NCBI GenBank assembly: GCA_001970955.1
Contig: MPUH01000410.1
Coordinates: 1-56,229, forward strand
DNA: 56,229 bases
Source of the DNA: Stentor coeruleus
Taxonomy: Eukaryota; Ciliophora; Heterotrichea; Heterotrichida; Stentoridae
Reading direction: 5' to 3'
The position numbers were made by a program, and so were the translations under genes. Below the pieces are notes generated by a model, which saw nothing but the letters and a program-made list of their open reading frames with translations, was not told where the DNA came from and searched no databases. Of this stretch, positions 10,611-22,100 are shown in pieces. Position 1 is the first letter of the stretch. Every line of letters begins with the position of its first letter.

Positions 10611-11627
10611 TTATAAATTTTTATATTTCTCTAAATAAATCTGAGGAAATCCCACTCTCCCTTTAAGTTCCCCAAATCTCCTATTAAACTCATTCAACTC
10701 TCTCATACTTTCTCTAATTTCCTGCTCAGTCAAAATTTCTTCCTCATACTTTATCTCATTAACTTTTTGCTCAAAAGTAATCAACCCTCCAGTTTTATCA
10801 TCAACTTGAATCGGATATGTTTCATTTTTTTTCACCATAGGTTTCCTCGCTGATTTTGGATGTACCGATTTACCCGAATATAAAGTTCCAGCTTTTAACA
10901 ATCCAAAAGTCTCTGAATAATCTTCAGGGTAACCAATTTTAACACCTTTTGCTAAAGATAATGATTGAATACGAGCACTTGGTAAAGGGGTTGATATTTT
11001 ATGTTCAGGTTTTATTTTTTCCAATCCTGTTTTTTCTTCATAAACTTGATTATCATTACGTTTTTTTTTCATACGAGTTAGAGTTTGTTGCCTTATAGCC
11101 ATATGCCATTCTTTACGTTGAGTTTCTTCTTCATGTTCTTTAGCTAGTTTTTTTGATATAAGAGTTAAAGCTTCAGTATCTTTTTTGAGTATTCTTTTAT
11201 TAACAATAAGCTTTAATCTATCATCAGGAAGTTCATTATAATTCTCAAAACGACCTATTTGTTTACTTATAGGTCTTGAAGCAGGGTCTTTAAAAGTTGT
11301 AAACACAGGCTGCATGTCTTCTTTTAATATAAATCCAGGAAGACATTGACTACTTTTAGCTTGTAAAATTTCTCTTTCAAGTTTTCTTCTTTTTATTCGT
11401 TCTCTTGATTCTGTGTTTCGAACTGTATTTTCTTCAGAAGTTATAGCTGTTTGAGAGGTGCTGTTTTTTATAGTGAATTCTAGGTTTGGTTTTAAATAAA
11501 ATTGAGCTATTTTGGGAGATGAATGGGCTAAGGAGTTCCAAATCCCATCTCGCTGATGGAAATATTCTGTTGATTTTGCTGGATATTTTCTTTGTTCCTC
11601 TTTCCAAGGTTGCCATGGGTTAAACAT
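10611..11627 (-). CDS. Unrecognised basic, charged protein (338 residues)
   Basis: Intact frame from ATG (MFNPWQPWKEEQRKYPAK) to TAA. Rich in Lys, Glu and Arg, with short helical stretches (~75-95 and ~155-205) and no signal peptide or membrane segment. The N-terminal MFNPWQPWKEEQ and the central FTTFKDPASRPIS look like docking motifs of structural ciliary proteins, but I cannot place it in a family. The protein-like codon pattern and the compositional flip at both flanks support it being a real gene. Function unknown. Confidence 0.65.
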   Translation of the reverse strand: MFNPWQPWKEEQRKYPAKSTEYFHQRDGIWNSLAHSSPKIAQFYLKPNLEFTIKNSTSQTAITSEENTVRNTESRERIKRRKLEREILQAKSSQCLPGFILKEDMQPVFTTFKDPASRPISKQIGRFENYNELPDDRLKLIVNKRILKKDTEALTLISKKLAKEHEEETQRKEWHMAIRQQTLTRMKKKRNDNQVYEEKTGLEKIKPEHKISTPLPSARIQSLSLAKGVKIGYPEDYSETFGLLKAGTLYSGKSVHPKSARKPMVKKNETYPIQVDDKTGGLITFEQKVNEIKYEEEILTEQEIRESMRELNEFNRRFGELKGRVGFPQIYLEKYKNL

Positions 11628-12557
11628 TTTTTACCTTAAAAATATGTTTATATAAGGTGAAAAGAGAAACTCTAGAATTAAAGGAAGTGAAGATAAATAG
11701 CATAAATTTGGTATTATAAAAGAAATTTGCTAATTATACTGATGAAACTGATAAAAATTATTAACATATAAGTTATGAGTACTATTTAATTATGGCTAAA
11801 TATCCTAGAGAAATTGTAAAAGAGTGTGCTTAAAAGATTATTTTTGAATGATTTAAACTAAACATCCTCCAAAGATAAATATATTCTCTTGAGGGTCTCC
11901 AGTAAATCTATAATTTCCTAGAACTCCTGTTCTAAGTAAATATTTATAGCATAACCTAATCCTATATCAAACCTTTAAAAAATAATTTTTTTAACATAAT
12001 TTTTATTTATCAAAACCTGATTTTCAAAAATTTCGTAGAGAAAATCCTGCTTTTTTATTATTCAATATATATAAAATACCTGTTCAAAATTATTTTTTAA
12101 AGGTATTTTAACATAAACTAAAACCCTTACTCATATCTTTTATCATTCTAAGCGAGTTGTTGTGAAATTCAAAATATTCCTCAGTTCAATATTACAACAG
12201 CTTAACTACTAAAATAATCAACAACATCAATACAATAATCAAAATCTTTCCGCAACTTTATAAAAACCAATAACAAAAAATTACTTAAAAAAGTCAGCCT
12301 GATCTTAAAATCCAAATTTTTATCTATCATCTAAATATAATTCCTCTCAAAAATTCCAATAAAGTTAACCACATATAATAATCCTTAAAAAACCATAATC
12401 ATAAGATAATATCTTCAAAATCTTCAATATCTACAATAAAAAACCCTATATCTTCTTCTCCAAACTCTATATCTCAAAAAACCTTAATTACCCATAAAGC
12501 ATAATCTAAAAAAAATACCTAACCTAAATAATTATAAAAATTATCACGATATTTACT
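11628..12557. other. Long intergenic spacer, minus/minus
   Basis: 930 bp. Purine/G-T-leaning to ~11850 and strongly A/C-rich from ~12120. No frame of note, no tRNA-like or snRNA-like signature recognised. Confidence 0.55.
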
Positions 12558-14340
12558 CTATTTATTAACTCTTCTCAGCTGTGCCTGTACCCTACTTAAC
12601 TGCGCAGACAACGTATCACATTGATTTCTATAATAAACCGCTTCTTCTTTATACTTATTCCCAGAACTTTCCAATCTCTCACACTTTTTGCAATTTTCAA
12701 CCTCATCACTCAATCTTGTTATTTCCATTACCAAACTTTTATTCGATTTCTCATGCCTTAAAACAATCTCCTCTAATTTCCCATTAAACTCTTTAATCTC
12801 CTTATCTTTTTGATTTAAAATCTCACTACTTCTAGCCAATTTTCTCAACAATTCCTTATTCTCTGATACTAACAACATATAATTTTGCCCTTGTTCCTGA
12901 AAACTATCTAATTTTTGTTTCAATTCCTCATTTTGTTTAGTCAATAAATCAATAGCTTCTTTTTGTCTTTTTATTTTCCCAATAGAAGTTTTATCTTTAG
13001 CTTGGGCAATTTCTAGTTCTTGATTAGCAAATTCTAAATTCTCTTTAAGTTTCTTACATTCACTTCCTAAACCTTCTATATTTTCATTAGATATTTTATC
13101 TTTATTTTGATTATTAGTTTTTTCAATCAATTCCTTAATATTTTCTTTTAGTTCGATTATACTGATTTTAGCTTGTTCGTATTTTTCTTTAACTTTACAT
13201 TTACTTTCTGTAACTTTAGAAAGTCGATTTTTTAGTTTTATATAATCTTCAGGTTCAGGTTTATGAGTTTCTATGTTTGAAGTATGAGTTTTATAAGCTT
13301 CGATTTGTTTGTATAAGTTTTTGATTTCGTTTTTTTGTTGAAGGGTTCGGTTTCTAAGCTCAGTATTTTCTTCTTGTAGTGAATATAATTCTTTAACTGT
13401 AGATTCAAGTTCGATATATACATCGGTTTTACATTTGTTTATATCGTCAAGGTAGAATTCTAATGCTCGGTCTAGTTTAAGTGAATTTTTAAGCCCAAAA
13501 ATCCTAATACACATTACGATAAGGTCACGATTTTGTTGGTTTAAACAGTTGACCATAAGTTTTCGACTATAAGCTGGATCATTTTCTCCATGATCACCTT
13601 CCCCATCATTCATTTCAAAGCATAACTTTTTGTTGTCTGTACTATGAAGAATCATTTTTGGATATGTCGCTGAATATGCTGTCATAAAAGAATTATGGGG
13701 ATCTATACTCCCATCACGAGCAAAAGTTCTCAGTCTCATTTGATCTTTATCAATTTCTAATACCAAATCACTTGCATTGTTGTAATCTAGTTCTCCTGTA
13801 CAGCTCAATGGAAAAGTTGCAAAACCACTACAGATTATAAACTCTAAAGCTTTACGAACACTACGGTCTAAACGTAATGGGCCTAGTCTTCCTATTGCTG
13901 TACCTTTGTATTCATCATCTAAAGATATGACTTGAGCCTGAATGTATGATCCAATATCTTCACAAGTTGTTGTGTATGTTTTGGGGGTTTTTTTATATAA
14001 ATTTTTAGAATATTTGGAATATTTNTGCTGTACCTTTGTATTCATCATCTAAAGATATGACTTGAGCCTGAATGTATGATCCAATATCTTCACAAGTTGT
14101 TGTGTATGTGCTGATTTTAGGTTACTTTGAGTTTATTTCAGGAACTTGGGTCTGGCGATTGTTTTTTATCCTAGACCATTTAAATTGGGCTATTAAGGTT
14201 TTGTCACTACCTGGGATTATTGCAGAGGCTGTTATTGATGTTAGAAGACCGATTTCGTTATAGGTTGGGTCTAATGAAAACTGGAATGAAAAGTCTCCAG
14301 CTATGTCGATTGAAGAATTACCACTTAAACGTAAACTCAT
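12558..14340 (-). CDS. AIR9-like beta-domains with long coiled coil
   Basis: After removal of a 15-nt intron (14111-14125) and 130 bp of duplicated contig end, the gene encodes ~545 residues, an exact multiple of three. Residues ~1-115 (PTYNEIGLLTS...YTTTCEDIGSYIQAQV...AIGRLGPLRLD) resemble A9/Ig-like repeats of the microtubule-associated AIR9 family. Residues ~115-240 resemble the PH-like C-terminal domain of such proteins. Residues ~245-535 are a continuous heptad coiled coil. This suggests a microtubule or basal-body protein. The AIR9 link is from memory of the motif and is tentative. The uncorrected sequence gives two false frames, 14122-14340 and 12558-14048. Confidence 0.6.
13896..14109. 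repeat. 84-bp duplication around N at 14025, with 45-nt unmatched tail
   Basis: Bases 13896-13979 recur at 14026-14109. Copy 1 is followed by 45 nt (13980-14024) with no match to the sequence after copy 2. The tail and N create a false N-terminus for the AIR9-like gene. Confidence 0.9.
14111..14125 (-). other. 15-nt intron of AIR9-like gene
   Basis: On the minus strand it reads GTAACCTAAAATCAG, phase 2, with an in-frame TAA. Splicing joins VPEINS to NTYTTTCEDIG. Confidence 0.85.
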
Positions 14341-15148
14341 TTATATTCTAAATTATTTTAGTTTTCAGCATGTCTAACAGAAGTGAATGCTGTTGTTTTG
14401 TTATGATAAACTTATCACAATTCATCAGATTAGGTTTTAAAATCCTAGATTTGTGTATGTTTGAATATAATAACAATATTAATTAAGTTTTGGGTAAAAC
14501 AAATACCTATTTTTATTAGAAACATAATGACTATAAGGAGCATCTCTACATATTTTATCTCCATTAAACACATAATAAAGATTATATCTATCATTTTTTA
14601 TCAACTCTATAGGTTTTATTAACCCAATTGTAATAAATATTCATGTATTATATTTATTATGCTTCTTGGAAACTTAAAAGTTTTATTAAATTTTTTTTGA
14701 ACAGATCTTGCCTTAGAGGATAGACCATAGCTTCACTTGATACACAGGTTAAAATTGCAAGGATTAAAAAAAAATTATAAATTATGAATGGCGTTGATTT
14801 GAAGAAAATAGGGATGGAAATAATAAAAATGTATATTTTAAGTTGTGATATGGGTTTGGATTTAGGGGTAAAAAATATAGGAAGGTTTAGTAGAAAAAAT
14901 AATTAGATGGTGGAATTTTGGTAATAAAAAGATGGTTAAATTAGAAAAAGTCTTTAATCTACTATATAAAAAATTTCAGATAAACATAAAATATATCTTC
15001 CAGCCTATAATATTTCGAATATAGTCATCCAAAAGTCACACTTTCACATCATAAAATCCTCATAACAACTTCTAATAAAATCCTAATCTTACATCATATA
15101 AAAACCTAATCCCATAACAACATTAAATATTTAAAACCTCAATTCCCA
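14341..15148. other. Intergenic spacer, minus/minus
   Basis: About 0.8 kb. G/T-leaning on the plus strand until ~14960, then A/C-rich (15000-15148) as the 3-prime flank of the anoctamin gene. Nothing else recognised. Confidence 0.55.
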
Positions 15149-18100
15149 TTAAAAATCAACATCACTTTCCACCTTCTGCACACAATAAATATTCGGATTC
15201 ACATACACCTTAGAATTCCCCCCTTTAGTTTTAATAACTTCCCATCCTTTAATAAATCTCTGAACAATTTTCCCATGTCTTTTCGAAATCAAATGATACT
15301 TTAATGGTATATCCGGTATACCAAAAGCAACAGCAGCTCTAAGAAACAACATAAAAATACAAAAACATGCATAAATAAGAAACTTATTATCTGAAGCACT
15401 TTCCCAATTACTAAAAGTTGGCATAGTAAAGCAAATAATTGCTGCATTTGTAACAATAGCCGCTATAGAATTGAACATAAAAATTGTTTTCCAATTATTG
15501 ATATTTTTAGCTCCCATAGGTATTGGCCTTCTAACCATATAAAGGAGTTTATATCGATCAACATAAATTTCAATGACAACTGCTAAAAATGTTAATACAC
15601 CAGATAATGGAAAAGCTACAGCAAATAATGTTATATAACCAAAGAGTATAGAAAGTTCTAAATAATCACCTAAAGTTCCATCTACATCTCGGGTTATATA
15701 AGCTGGAAGTTGGATTTGCTTATCGATTTGGTCACGAAGAAGTTCAATGTCGCTTTTGGAAGTTTGAGTTTTGCCGTCGAAGTTTTCGACTGAGGTTTTT
15801 TTAAAGTCATTTCCCATTTTTTTGGCTTGGAGGTAAGGAAGGCCGAGTTCCAGGCCATTTTTCATAAAGGAGATTGTGAAGATGGTTATGAATTGGGTGT
15901 AGAGTTCATCCATACAACTTACTCCCTTACTACGAATTTTGTGCCCATTCTCGCTAACTATACAACCTTCAGCCATACTCTTAAAGAACCCAATATAGAA
16001 TAACGAAAAAAACGAGTTCACAAACTGAAAAACATAAGATTTAATAATCAGCGAACTCTCATAATCGCTTTGTGTTCTATGGTTCTCTAAATTATTCAAC
16101 TTTGTAGCCACTCTATTAAAAATCACATTGAAAATTTGTATCTGTACAGCATTAATACTAGAGCAAACTGGTCCAGCTAAATCAAACCCACTAAAAATCA
16201 ATTCATCAGTAAGTTGCCATCTCAATATAATAATCCCTAAAACCGCAGATATAACTAAACCAATAAAAACACTAGTAATCAATATTGAAAACATAAAAAA
16301 CTTATATCTTTTGTTTGGATTATAATAAACATCATCCATTTCATCATCAACAGGCGACCTTCTTGTTGTACCTGAAAATTGTGGCCTTGGTACTTCATCT
16401 TCTTCATAATCTGTTTGGCCCCATTTTATAGCTAAACAGTTCTCTTTTCTTTTCCAAAACTCAATAAAAACTGCTGCCCATACTGATACATATATACAAT
16501 ATAACACATTTGCTATTATAATAATACGATCTTCAGGTTGATAAATCCTTTGTAAAACAAATACAACAACTCCAGAAAATGATGGAATACTTAAAACTTT
16601 GCTGAAATAATTTATAAAAGCAAAATAAAGACCTATTTTTTCCCCGAAATAGTTTCGGATTTTTGTTATTGGTAGGTCGCCAAAGATCAGACGAGAACCC
16701 CAGTTGTTGAGTAAACCTTTTGGTGATGGTTCATAAAAGTTCTCAAGCATTTTTTTCGCATTGTCTTCATAATCAGGATCTTCTAAATAGCTTGTGAATT
16801 GTCGTACACCATGGAGTTCAAAGTCGTTTTTTAAAGGAAAAAAACTGTGGATTATTTCTTTTTGGGCTAAATAATGTAAATCTGCTTGTCTGGAGATTAA
16901 AGACTGGAGGAGTTTTAATCGGTCGATACTCCTGAAGATTTCTTTTTTCTGTTTGTTTTGTGTTTCGTATTTTTTCCATATATTTTTAAATCTTTGATCT
17001 CTAACATAATCAAAATATGGGCTTAAAGGCTTAACAAATCCCATATGCTCCCATAAGTTTTTTAGCTTGAAGTCTTTATGTATTCCTTCATTAGCCTTAT
17101 CCATACTAATCCTCAATATCTTCTGTAAGCAAATATTTCTCTGATTCGTGTTAAGATTCGCAGCTTTCATTTCCCTAAGTCCTTTCTGAAACTCTATCAA
17201 AAACACAAAATACCGATCCCACGCTACCGGTACCACATTAAAAGAGTCATAATTATTCTCTTCACTTTCCGTCATCTTAAACAAATCCATAATTTCAGGG
17301 AACTCCGCTTTTATCTGATCCAACTTTTCTTTAATTTTATTTTCTTCAATTTTTAGCACCCTAAACGGACGTAAATTTCCATCACAAGGTTCAAGAGATT
17401 GTATATCAACTTCACCTAATTCCATTTGTAAATTATAATTAATAGCCTCAGCTTCATTTTGTAAATCAGATTCTTCAGGTGATACTAAAATATATATAAA
17501 CTGACCATTTGAACTTATAACTTGTTTTGTATGTAAACCAAGATGTAATCCAAGTTTTACTAATAAAACATTTCTCATTAGTGTTAAAAAATCTTTAGCT
17601 GGTTTTCCAGTATCTTTAATAACATTCCCATCTTTTATAAACCTTCCTCCATGTTTGACATGTTTATCATCTGATGTTTGGTATTGAAGAAGTGTTCCAA
17701 AAACATTTTCAAATGCTTTAAGCTCGATTTGTTGATTCATTCTAAGGTTGTTGAGTTTACGGGAAAACTCAGGTCTGAAGCTTTTTTTAAAGTATTTTGT
17801 TGCATCGACTAAAGAGATTTGATTACGACCTTTATCATAAAAGTCTGGGTTTGGGCAGACTATGACGAATTCCCAATCGGAGATTGGGATTAAAGTATTA
17901 GGGCTTTCCATATAAGGAAATGATCCTTCAAAAAACTTGGTCATTCTTGCTAAGTTAACACCATATTCAGTTGTTTTTATCATTAAAGAACTTGCTACTA
18001 CAGTTTGTTTCCTTGCTGAACCTAACATAAATTGAGTTCCTTGAATAGGACTTTCTTGTTGAAAAATTATTTCACTAGTTTCATTAAGACTGTTCCGATC

Positions 18101-18259
18101 AATGCTTTGACTTTTGAATTTCAAAGTTTGAACTTCATTTAATTTCCCTTGAAGTTGAGTGTTTTGGTCAGTTAGAGCTAAGATTTCTGCGGTCTTGTCG
18201 AAACACTCTCGTTTAAGTTTCTCGATTTCTTGTTTCATATGAATAACATCAAATTCCAT
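15149..18259 (-). CDS. Anoctamin/TMEM16-family protein, copy A
   Basis: 1036 residues, no stops, TAA end. Residues 1-45 are a coiled coil (MKQEIEKLKRECFDKTAEI). The ~100-560 region is the cytosolic N-terminal domain. From ~540 (IRNYFGEKIGLYFAF) about ten membrane helices follow. Near residue ~868, GDYLELSILFGYITLF matches the TM7 E-x2-E calcium site of TMEM16 (here D-x2-E), and IEIYVDRYKLL matches the TM8 E-x3-D site, so calcium binding is probably kept. The family comprises Ca-activated chloride channels and lipid scramblases; which one cannot be told. A close paralogue follows at 19191. The coiled-coil N-terminus is unusual and shared by both copies. Confidence 0.9.
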   Translation of the reverse strand: MEFDVIHMKQEIEKLKRECFDKTAEILALTDQNTQLQGKLNEVQTLKFKSQSIDRNSLNETSEIIFQQESPIQGTQFMLGSARKQTVVASSLMIKTTEYGVNLARMTKFFEGSFPYMESPNTLIPISDWEFVIVCPNPDFYDKGRNQISLVDATKYFKKSFRPEFSRKLNNLRMNQQIELKAFENVFGTLLQYQTSDDKHVKHGGRFIKDGNVIKDTGKPAKDFLTLMRNVLLVKLGLHLGLHTKQVISSNGQFIYILVSPEESDLQNEAEAINYNLQMELGEVDIQSLEPCDGNLRPFRVLKIEENKIKEKLDQIKAEFPEIMDLFKMTESEENNYDSFNVVPVAWDRYFVFLIEFQKGLREMKAANLNTNQRNICLQKILRISMDKANEGIHKDFKLKNLWEHMGFVKPLSPYFDYVRDQRFKNIWKKYETQNKQKKEIFRSIDRLKLLQSLISRQADLHYLAQKEIIHSFFPLKNDFELHGVRQFTSYLEDPDYEDNAKKMLENFYEPSPKGLLNNWGSRLIFGDLPITKIRNYFGEKIGLYFAFINYFSKVLSIPSFSGVVVFVLQRIYQPEDRIIIIANVLYCIYVSVWAAVFIEFWKRKENCLAIKWGQTDYEEDEVPRPQFSGTTRRSPVDDEMDDVYYNPNKRYKFFMFSILITSVFIGLVISAVLGIIILRWQLTDELIFSGFDLAGPVCSSINAVQIQIFNVIFNRVATKLNNLENHRTQSDYESSLIIKSYVFQFVNSFFSLFYIGFFKSMAEGCIVSENGHKIRSKGVSCMDELYTQFITIFTISFMKNGLELGLPYLQAKKMGNDFKKTSVENFDGKTQTSKSDIELLRDQIDKQIQLPAYITRDVDGTLGDYLELSILFGYITLFAVAFPLSGVLTFLAVVIEIYVDRYKLLYMVRRPIPMGAKNINNWKTIFMFNSIAAIVTNAAIICFTMPTFSNWESASDNKFLIYACFCIFMLFLRAAVAFGIPDIPLKYHLISKRHGKIVQRFIKGWEVIKTKGGNSKVYVNPNIYCVQKVESDVDF

Positions 18260-19190
18260 TTATTAGGAATATTATTGTAATGAAAAATAGGTAAATTATA
18301 ATGCTTTTTATAGGAAAATTTTAAAAGCATGGAATTGATAAAGATTTAGGATGTTATGGGAAATATTTAAGGTTGGATAGTGTTGTTATTATTAAATAGA
18401 TTAGAAGGTGGGGAACTTTATTAATTAAATAAAAAAAAGGCTTAAGGATTTAGTGTTAAAAATTAGGATTGTAGAGAAAATTCAATAAATTTGACTATGA
18501 TCAATTGATAAGATATACTTTGTTGGATGTGATAAGAAAGTAGGTAATATATTTTCTGGGAGCTTGTGGAAAATAATAGGAATTTTTGTGTGTTTTGGAT
18601 TATTATTGATGGCCCAAGGTAAACAAATACGGAATGTTAATGGACGATTTTGTGAATAAAATTTGCTAAATAGCTTCTGGTAATGCTTAATAAAATCATA
18701 TTTTTTATCATCCATTTATTTATGGAGTTTTAGTTAATAATAATCTATTTGCTAATTCTCAGATTATAAAATACACTGTCTCATATTCTCTAATAACATT
18801 AATTTTTACTTTGTGAATGATTCTCCTTTTTTTTCGGCTGTTCTTATCAAATAACATAATCATCTTTAATATTTATTATAAGTTCAGATTATACAAAATA
18901 AATAAGTATTTTGATGCTTATTAAAATCACCAAATTTTCAAACTTGTCTTCTATTACAAAATCCAGTTGTCCTTATAAAGATTCTAAAATCTAAATCAAC
19001 TATTTAAATCTATCCTTACTATACAATCAAAAATCCTTATTTTCATATCATATATTCTATCAATCCTAAAAACTTAATATCACTTCCTAAATAAAACTTC
19101 AAACCTACATAGCCTAAACTCACATAAAAAAATAAAAACCTAATCTCAAAACATTTAAATACTTAAATCTCAATCCTATCAAGATCTTTA
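18260..19190. other. Spacer between tandem anoctamin genes
   Basis: 931 bp. G/T-rich on the plus strand to ~18720 and A/C-rich after ~18950. A 77-codon minus-strand frame (18482-18715) lies in the low-complexity part and is not supported as a gene. Confidence 0.6.
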
Positions 19191-22100
19191 TCACTTCCCA
19201 CCACGGGTACAATAAATTTTCGAATTCAAAAAACCCTTAATATTCTTCTTTTTATTTTTATCAGTTTCCAAAATTTTAATAATAAACCTATGGTGAAGTT
19301 TCTCATGTCTTTTCACAATCAAATTATGTTTCAAAGGTATATCCGGTACATAAAAAGCTACAGCAACTCTAAGAAACAGCATAAAAACGCAAAAACATGC
19401 ATAAATAAGAAACTTATTATCTGCAGCACCTTCCCAATTATTAAAAGTTGGCATAGTAAAGCAAATAATTGCCGCATTTGTGAAAATAGCCGCTACAGAA
19501 TTGAATATAAAAATTATTTTCCAATTATTGATATTTTTAGCTCCTATAGGCATTGGCCTTCTAACCATATGTAAAAGTTTATATCGATCAACAAATATTT
19601 CAATGAAAAGTTCAAAAGAAGTTAATAAGCCAGATAATGGAAAAGCTACGGCAAATAAGGTTATATAGCCAAAGAGTATAGAAAGTTCTAAATAATCACC
19701 TAAAGTTCCATCAACATCTCGGGTTATATATGCTGGAAGTTGGATTTCCTTATCGATTTGGTCACGAAGAAGTTCAATGTCGCTTTTGGTAGTTTGAGAT
19801 TTTTCTTCAATGTTTTCAGAATTGATTTTGTGGAAGTTTTTTCTTAATCTTTTAGCTTTTAGGTAAGGATGACCTAGTTCGATACTGTTTTTCAAAAAAG
19901 AAATTATGAAGATGGTCATGAATTGGGTGTAGAGTTCATCCATACAACTTGCTCCTTTAACACGGGCTTTCCCCCCATTTTCACTAACTATACAACCCTC
20001 GGTCATAGTTTTAAAGAACCCAATATAGAACAGTGAAAAAAACGAGTTCACAAACTGAAAAACATAGCATTTAATAATCAGCGAGCTCTCATAATCGCTC
20101 TGTGTTCTATGGTTTTCCAAATTATTCAACCTTATAGCAACTTTATTAAAAATCACATTAAAAATTTGTATCTGCACAGCATTAATACTAGAACAAACTG
20201 GTCCAGCTAAATCAAACCCATTAAAAACCAATTCATTAGTAAGTTGCCATCTCAATACAATAATTCCTAAAACCTCAGATATAACTAAACAAATAAAAAC
20301 ACTAGTAATCAATATTGAAAACACAAAAAACTTATACCTTTTATTTGGATCATAATAAGCATCATCCATTTCATCATCAATAAGTGATCTTCTTGTTGTC
20401 CCTGAAAACTGTGGCCTTTGTACTTCATCTCCTTCATATTTTGTTTGACCCCATTTTATAGCTAAACAGTTTTCTTTTCTTTTCCAAAATTCAATAAAAA
20501 CTGCTGCCCATATTGTAACATATATACAATATATGATATTTGTTATTATAATAATCTGATTATCAGGTTGATAAATCCTTTGTAAAACAAATACAACAAC
20601 TCCAAAAAATGATGGGATACCTAAAATTTTACTGAAAAAACTCATAAAAGCAAAATAAAGGGCGATTTTTTCCCCGAAATAGTTTCGGATTTTTGTTAAT
20701 GGCAGGTTTTTAAAGGCTAGATAAGAACCCCATGTTCTGGCAAGACCTTTAGGTTTATTTCCTATAATTTTTTTAAGTAATATTTTTGCATTGTCTTTGT
20801 AGTGAGGATCTTCAGAATAACTTGTGAATTGTCGTGTACCACAGAACTCAAAGTCGTTTTTTAAAGGAAAAAAACAATGAATGACTTGTTTTTGGGCTAA
20901 ATAATGCAAGTTCACTTGTCTTGAGATTAAAGACTGGAGAAGTTTGAATCGGTCGATGCCTCTAAATATATTTTTTTTCTGTTTGTTTTGTGTTTCGTAT
21001 TTTTTCCATATGCTTTTAAACCTTTCATCTCTAATATAATCAAAATATGGACTTAAAGGCTTAGTAAACCCCATATGCTCCCATAAGTTTTTTAGTTTGA
21101 ACTTTTTATTTAAATTCTCATTAGCCTTATGCATACTAATCCTTATTATCTTCCTTAAACACACAGTCTTTTCATTTAGGGTAAGATTTAAATTTTTCAT
21201 TTCTCTTAATCCTTTCTGTAGTTCTATCAAATACTTAAAATAAGCTTCCCACATTTCGGGTACCACATTAAAAGGTTCATAATTATACCTTTCACTTTCC
21301 GCTATCTTAAATAAAGCCTTAATATCAGAAAACTCTGCTTTTATCTCATTCAATTTCCTTTTAATTATATCATCATTAATTTTTAACATTCTAAACGGAC
21401 GTAAATTCTCATCACAAGGTTCAAGAGATTGTATATCAACTTCACCTAGCTCAGTTTTTAAATTATATTTAGTAGCCTCAGCTTCATTTTGTAAATCAGA
21501 TTCTTCAGGGGATACTAAAATATATATAAACTGTCCATTTGAGCTCATAACTTGCTTTGTCCGTAAGCCAAGATGAATTTCAAGTTTTACTAATAAAATA
21601 TTTCTCATTAGTTCTAAAAAATATTTAGTCCCAGTATCTCTATAAGTATTCCCAAAATTTTCAAATTTCCCTTCATATTTTACACATTTATAGCCTGTAT
21701 TTTTGTAATTAAGAAGGTCATTAAAAACTTTTTTAAATGCTTCAAGCTCGATTTGTTGATTTATTCTAAGGTTTTTGATTTTATCTGAGTACTCAGTTTT
21801 AAAACCTCCTTTGAAATATTTCAAAGCGAATTTTTCGGAGATTTTTGCACGGCCTTCATCTTGAAAGTCTGGATTTTTGCAGACTATGACGAATTCCCAA
21901 TCGTAGATTGGGATTAGGGTATTTGAACTTTCAATATTAGAAAAATCACCATTGAAATACTGAATCATTTTTTCTAGGCGAGCATTTTCGCTTTCTTTTA
22001 TTGTTGAAGGATTTTTTGTTATAGTTGTTTCCCTTTCTGAAGCTGATAATATTTGAGTTTTAGGGTTAGGGCTATGCTGATATGGAATAATATCGTAAGT

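Noticed and set aside
18482..18715. 77-codon minus-strand frame between the anoctamins
   Set aside because: Lies in a compositionally skewed spacer, no domain, no conservation signal visible; typical of chance frames here.
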